64,000 bases of DNA from Candidatus Poribacteria bacterium (lineage in GTDB: Bacteria > Poribacteria > WGA-4E > WGA-3G), in NCBI GenBank assembly GCA_009841255.1, contig VXMD01000055.1, forward strand, positions 1 through 64,000, in the 5' to 3' direction. Within the stretch, counting starts at the first letter, position 1. Each line of letters opens with the position of its first letter. Shown here piece after piece: positions 62,498 to 64,000 of this stretch. The notes below the pieces were generated by a model. That model worked only from the letters and a program-made list of their open reading frames with translations. It was not told where the DNA came from and did no database searches. The position numbers and the translations under genes were made by a program.

Positions 62498-63940
62498 ATG
62501 TTAATAACCTTGATTCAGAAAGAGGCGATGCACCATATCCTGAGCGCACGGTTTATCGCGCTACTGCTGATGTGTGTTCTGCTCATCCCGCTCAACTTTC
62601 ATATCAATTACCATCGTTATCTCCAACGCCAAGTTGACTATCAAGAGGCGGCCAAAAAGGAAAACAATAAGGATCCTGCGGAGCAACCTTGGAAACAGAG
62701 GAAGACGACAGACCCGAATCTTGAGGTCTCCAAACTGATACTTAAGCCGACACCTTTAAGTGTCTTTGCGACCGGTTTAGAATCCGCTCTTCCGAATTCC
62801 CTCGGAATGACACGCAATGGGATAAAACGGGGCGAAGCGGCACTGTCTACCGCGCCGATCGCCTTTCTCTTAGGGCATCTCGACTTTGTGTTCGTCGTCA
62901 GTACCGTCTTCAGTCTGCTCGCCCTACTGTTTACCTTTGATGCAGTCGCGGGCGAAAGAGAAGCAGGAACACTTCGGATAACCCTCGCCAACGCCCTGCC
63001 ACGCGATATCTTTTTGTGGAGCAAACTCACCGGTGGATACCTCGTATTCATTTTACCCTTCCTAATCTCGTTAAGCATCGGTTTACTTGTGCTTGTCTGG
63101 CAGGGGTTCCCGTTGGCTGAACCCGACATCTTCCCGCGCGTCCTCTGTCTTATCCTCGCATCGTTGCTCTACATCGCTGTGTTTTTCGCGATTGGGGCAG
63201 TGATCTCGATCTATTTCGACAATTCCAAGACGGCACTCATCGTCGCCTTTACCCTTTGGGTGTTCGCCGTCCTCATCTTACCGCGGGTCGGGTTTCTTGC
63301 GGCACAAATCGTCGCACCGACTTCAACGACAGCAGAAAGCGTTTACAGGGAAAAGGCAGCGCGGCGCGCAGAAATGCGTTTCTCTCTCGAAATGAAAAGA
63401 GGCGAAATCATGGGTAGAATGATACAAGAATCTAATTCTAATGCGACGCAGGGGGAGAAAACGACCGGCTTTTTTCGGTTAGATGAAGAATTTGTCGACA
63501 AAATGAACGAGGAGATGGGCCCTCTCGAAGAGGAAGCCCGGTTAAAATACCGAGATCTCGCGACGCAACTCGACAGGCGTTATCAACAGGAAAGGAAATA
63601 CCAAGATGCAATTGGCATAAACTTTTCACGAATCACACCTACGGCTTCCTTCATCTTTCTGGCGACGGATGCTACCCAAACCGGTCAGGTGAAAAGAAAT
63701 ACCTACTTCCAAACCGGAACCCGTTATTATGAGACACTCGATACGGAAATGTTCAGTAAAATGTCAGAGGCGGCACTTATCCAGGAAGAAATCCCGGACC
63801 CGATGCCACCCCCGCTGCTCATGGAGTCAAACTTAGCGGAAACACTCCAGCACGCCGCTTTGGACGTGCTACTGCTCTGTTTCTTCGCAATTGCGCTAAC
63901 AACCGTGGCATTTCTGAAGTTCTTTCGCACAGATATTTGA
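62498..63940 (+). CDS. ABC-2-type transporter permease (large, two TM halves)
   Basis: 480 residues. N-terminal helix (FIALLLMCVLLIPLNFHINY), a periplasmic loop, then five helices between about 125 and 275 (FVFVVSTVFSLLALLFTFDA, GGYLVFILPFLISLSIGLLV, LILASLLYIAVFFAIGAVIS, TALIVAFTLWVFAVLILPRV), a long charged, partly coiled loop (about 285-440), and a final helix (ALDVLLLCFFAIALTTVAFL). VAGEREAGTLRITLANALPR is the typical ABC-2 signature region. The ATP-binding subunit is not in the window. ATGGAGAGACTTTA precedes ATG 62498. Substrate unknown. Confidence 0.85.
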   Translation: MLITLIQKEAMHHILSARFIALLLMCVLLIPLNFHINYHRYLQRQVDYQEAAKKENNKDPAEQPWKQRKTTDPNLEVSKLILKPTPLSVFATGLESALPNSLGMTRNGIKRGEAALSTAPIAFLLGHLDFVFVVSTVFSLLALLFTFDAVAGEREAGTLRITLANALPRDIFLWSKLTGGYLVFILPFLISLSIGLLVLVWQGFPLAEPDIFPRVLCLILASLLYIAVFFAIGAVISIYFDNSKTALIVAFTLWVFAVLILPRVGFLAAQIVAPTSTTAESVYREKAARRAEMRFSLEMKRGEIMGRMIQESNSNATQGEKTTGFFRLDEEFVDKMNEEMGPLEEEARLKYRDLATQLDRRYQQERKYQDAIGINFSRITPTASFIFLATDATQTGQVKRNTYFQTGTRYYETLDTEMFSKMSEAALIQEEIPDPMPPPLLMESNLAETLQHAALDVLLLCFFAIALTTVAFLKFFRTDI

Positions 63941-64000
63941 ATGGAAAGGGTCAGAGTTTGGAAATTGTGGATGGATCCAAGTGCTTGCAAACACTATTTT

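Noticed and set aside
63941-64000. Start of another gene at the window edge
   Set aside because: Twenty open codons (MERVRVWKLWMDPSACKHYF) without a ribosome-binding site are too little to call; they do not resemble a second permease subunit.

Overview
The window looks like chromosomal DNA of an uncultured marine or sponge-associated bacterium, most probably Candidatus Poribacteria. This assignment is inference. It rests on family content typical of that lineage: several phytanoyl-CoA-dioxygenase-like genes, a Gfo/Idh/MocA + sugar isomerase + alcohol dehydrogenase cluster, a DUF1800/DUF1501 pair, TPR + ASPIC/UnbV proteins, LamG proteins, and a 'YPNPFNP' C-terminal module. No rRNA, tRNA, CRISPR array or intact transposase was seen.

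Layout. (1) 1-8.1 kb is a defence-like or accessory island: ParA ATPase + HEPN protein, a membrane protein, a type III-like DNA methyltransferase that has lost its C-terminus at a visible junction, a GHKL ATPase / STAS-like / PIN trio, and an AAA ATPase with a small nuclease-like partner. (2) 8.2-16.7 kb is metabolic: three PhyH genes plus a PhyH remnant, an enolase-superfamily enzyme, Zn-dehydrogenase, SpoU methyltransferase, aldo/keto reductase and NagA-like deacetylase. (3) 16.9-22.6 kb holds secreted TPR, FG-GAP/ASPIC and two LamG proteins, the first LamG behind a structured leader. (4) 22.6-33.9 kb is metabolic and housekeeping: VOC, PhyH, methyltransferase, sugar isomerase, oxidoreductase, dehydrogenase, FdhD, a TPR/propeller protein and HrpB. 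(5) 33.9-46.5 kb, all minus strand, has two TolB-like propellers, five tandem paralogous lipoproteins, a TonB receptor, an NHL protein and DUF1501/DUF1800. (6) 46.8-64 kb, all plus strand, is a surface and signalling region: two LamG, a WD40-dockerin protein, two Kelch, a TolB-like protein, an HtrA-like protease-TPR, two ECF sigma factors fused through a membrane helix to beta-propellers, and an ABC-2 permease.

Region 6 is the most unusual part. Two sigma factors share an almost common sigma/TM/linker half but carry different extracytoplasmic propellers (Kelch versus BNR-like). Each lies directly behind a secreted-protein gene. Five copies of a conserved promoter-like element (ATTATGCA, about 18 nt, GTGTCTTTAATAAT) precede transcription units in this region, including both units that contain the sigma genes. 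Nine secreted proteins in regions 3, 5 and 6 (LamG, TolB-like, Kelch) end in a related short tail, roughly K-L-x-T-T-W-G-R-x-K, that may be a common sorting or anchoring signal. I infer a surface-sensing circuit in which membrane-tethered sigma factors control secreted propeller/LamG proteins; this is untested.

Small repeats are dense. A dispersed element with the core CCGCAAGGTAAAATTAAAAA sits at gene boundaries and in places supplies coding sequence or a ribosome-binding-like AAGG. REP-like palindromes (GTAGGAGGGGTTTCTAACCCC and relatives) lie between genes and once inside a TPR gene. Two Kelch reading frames are broken at poly-G tracts that encode the Kelch FGG motif.
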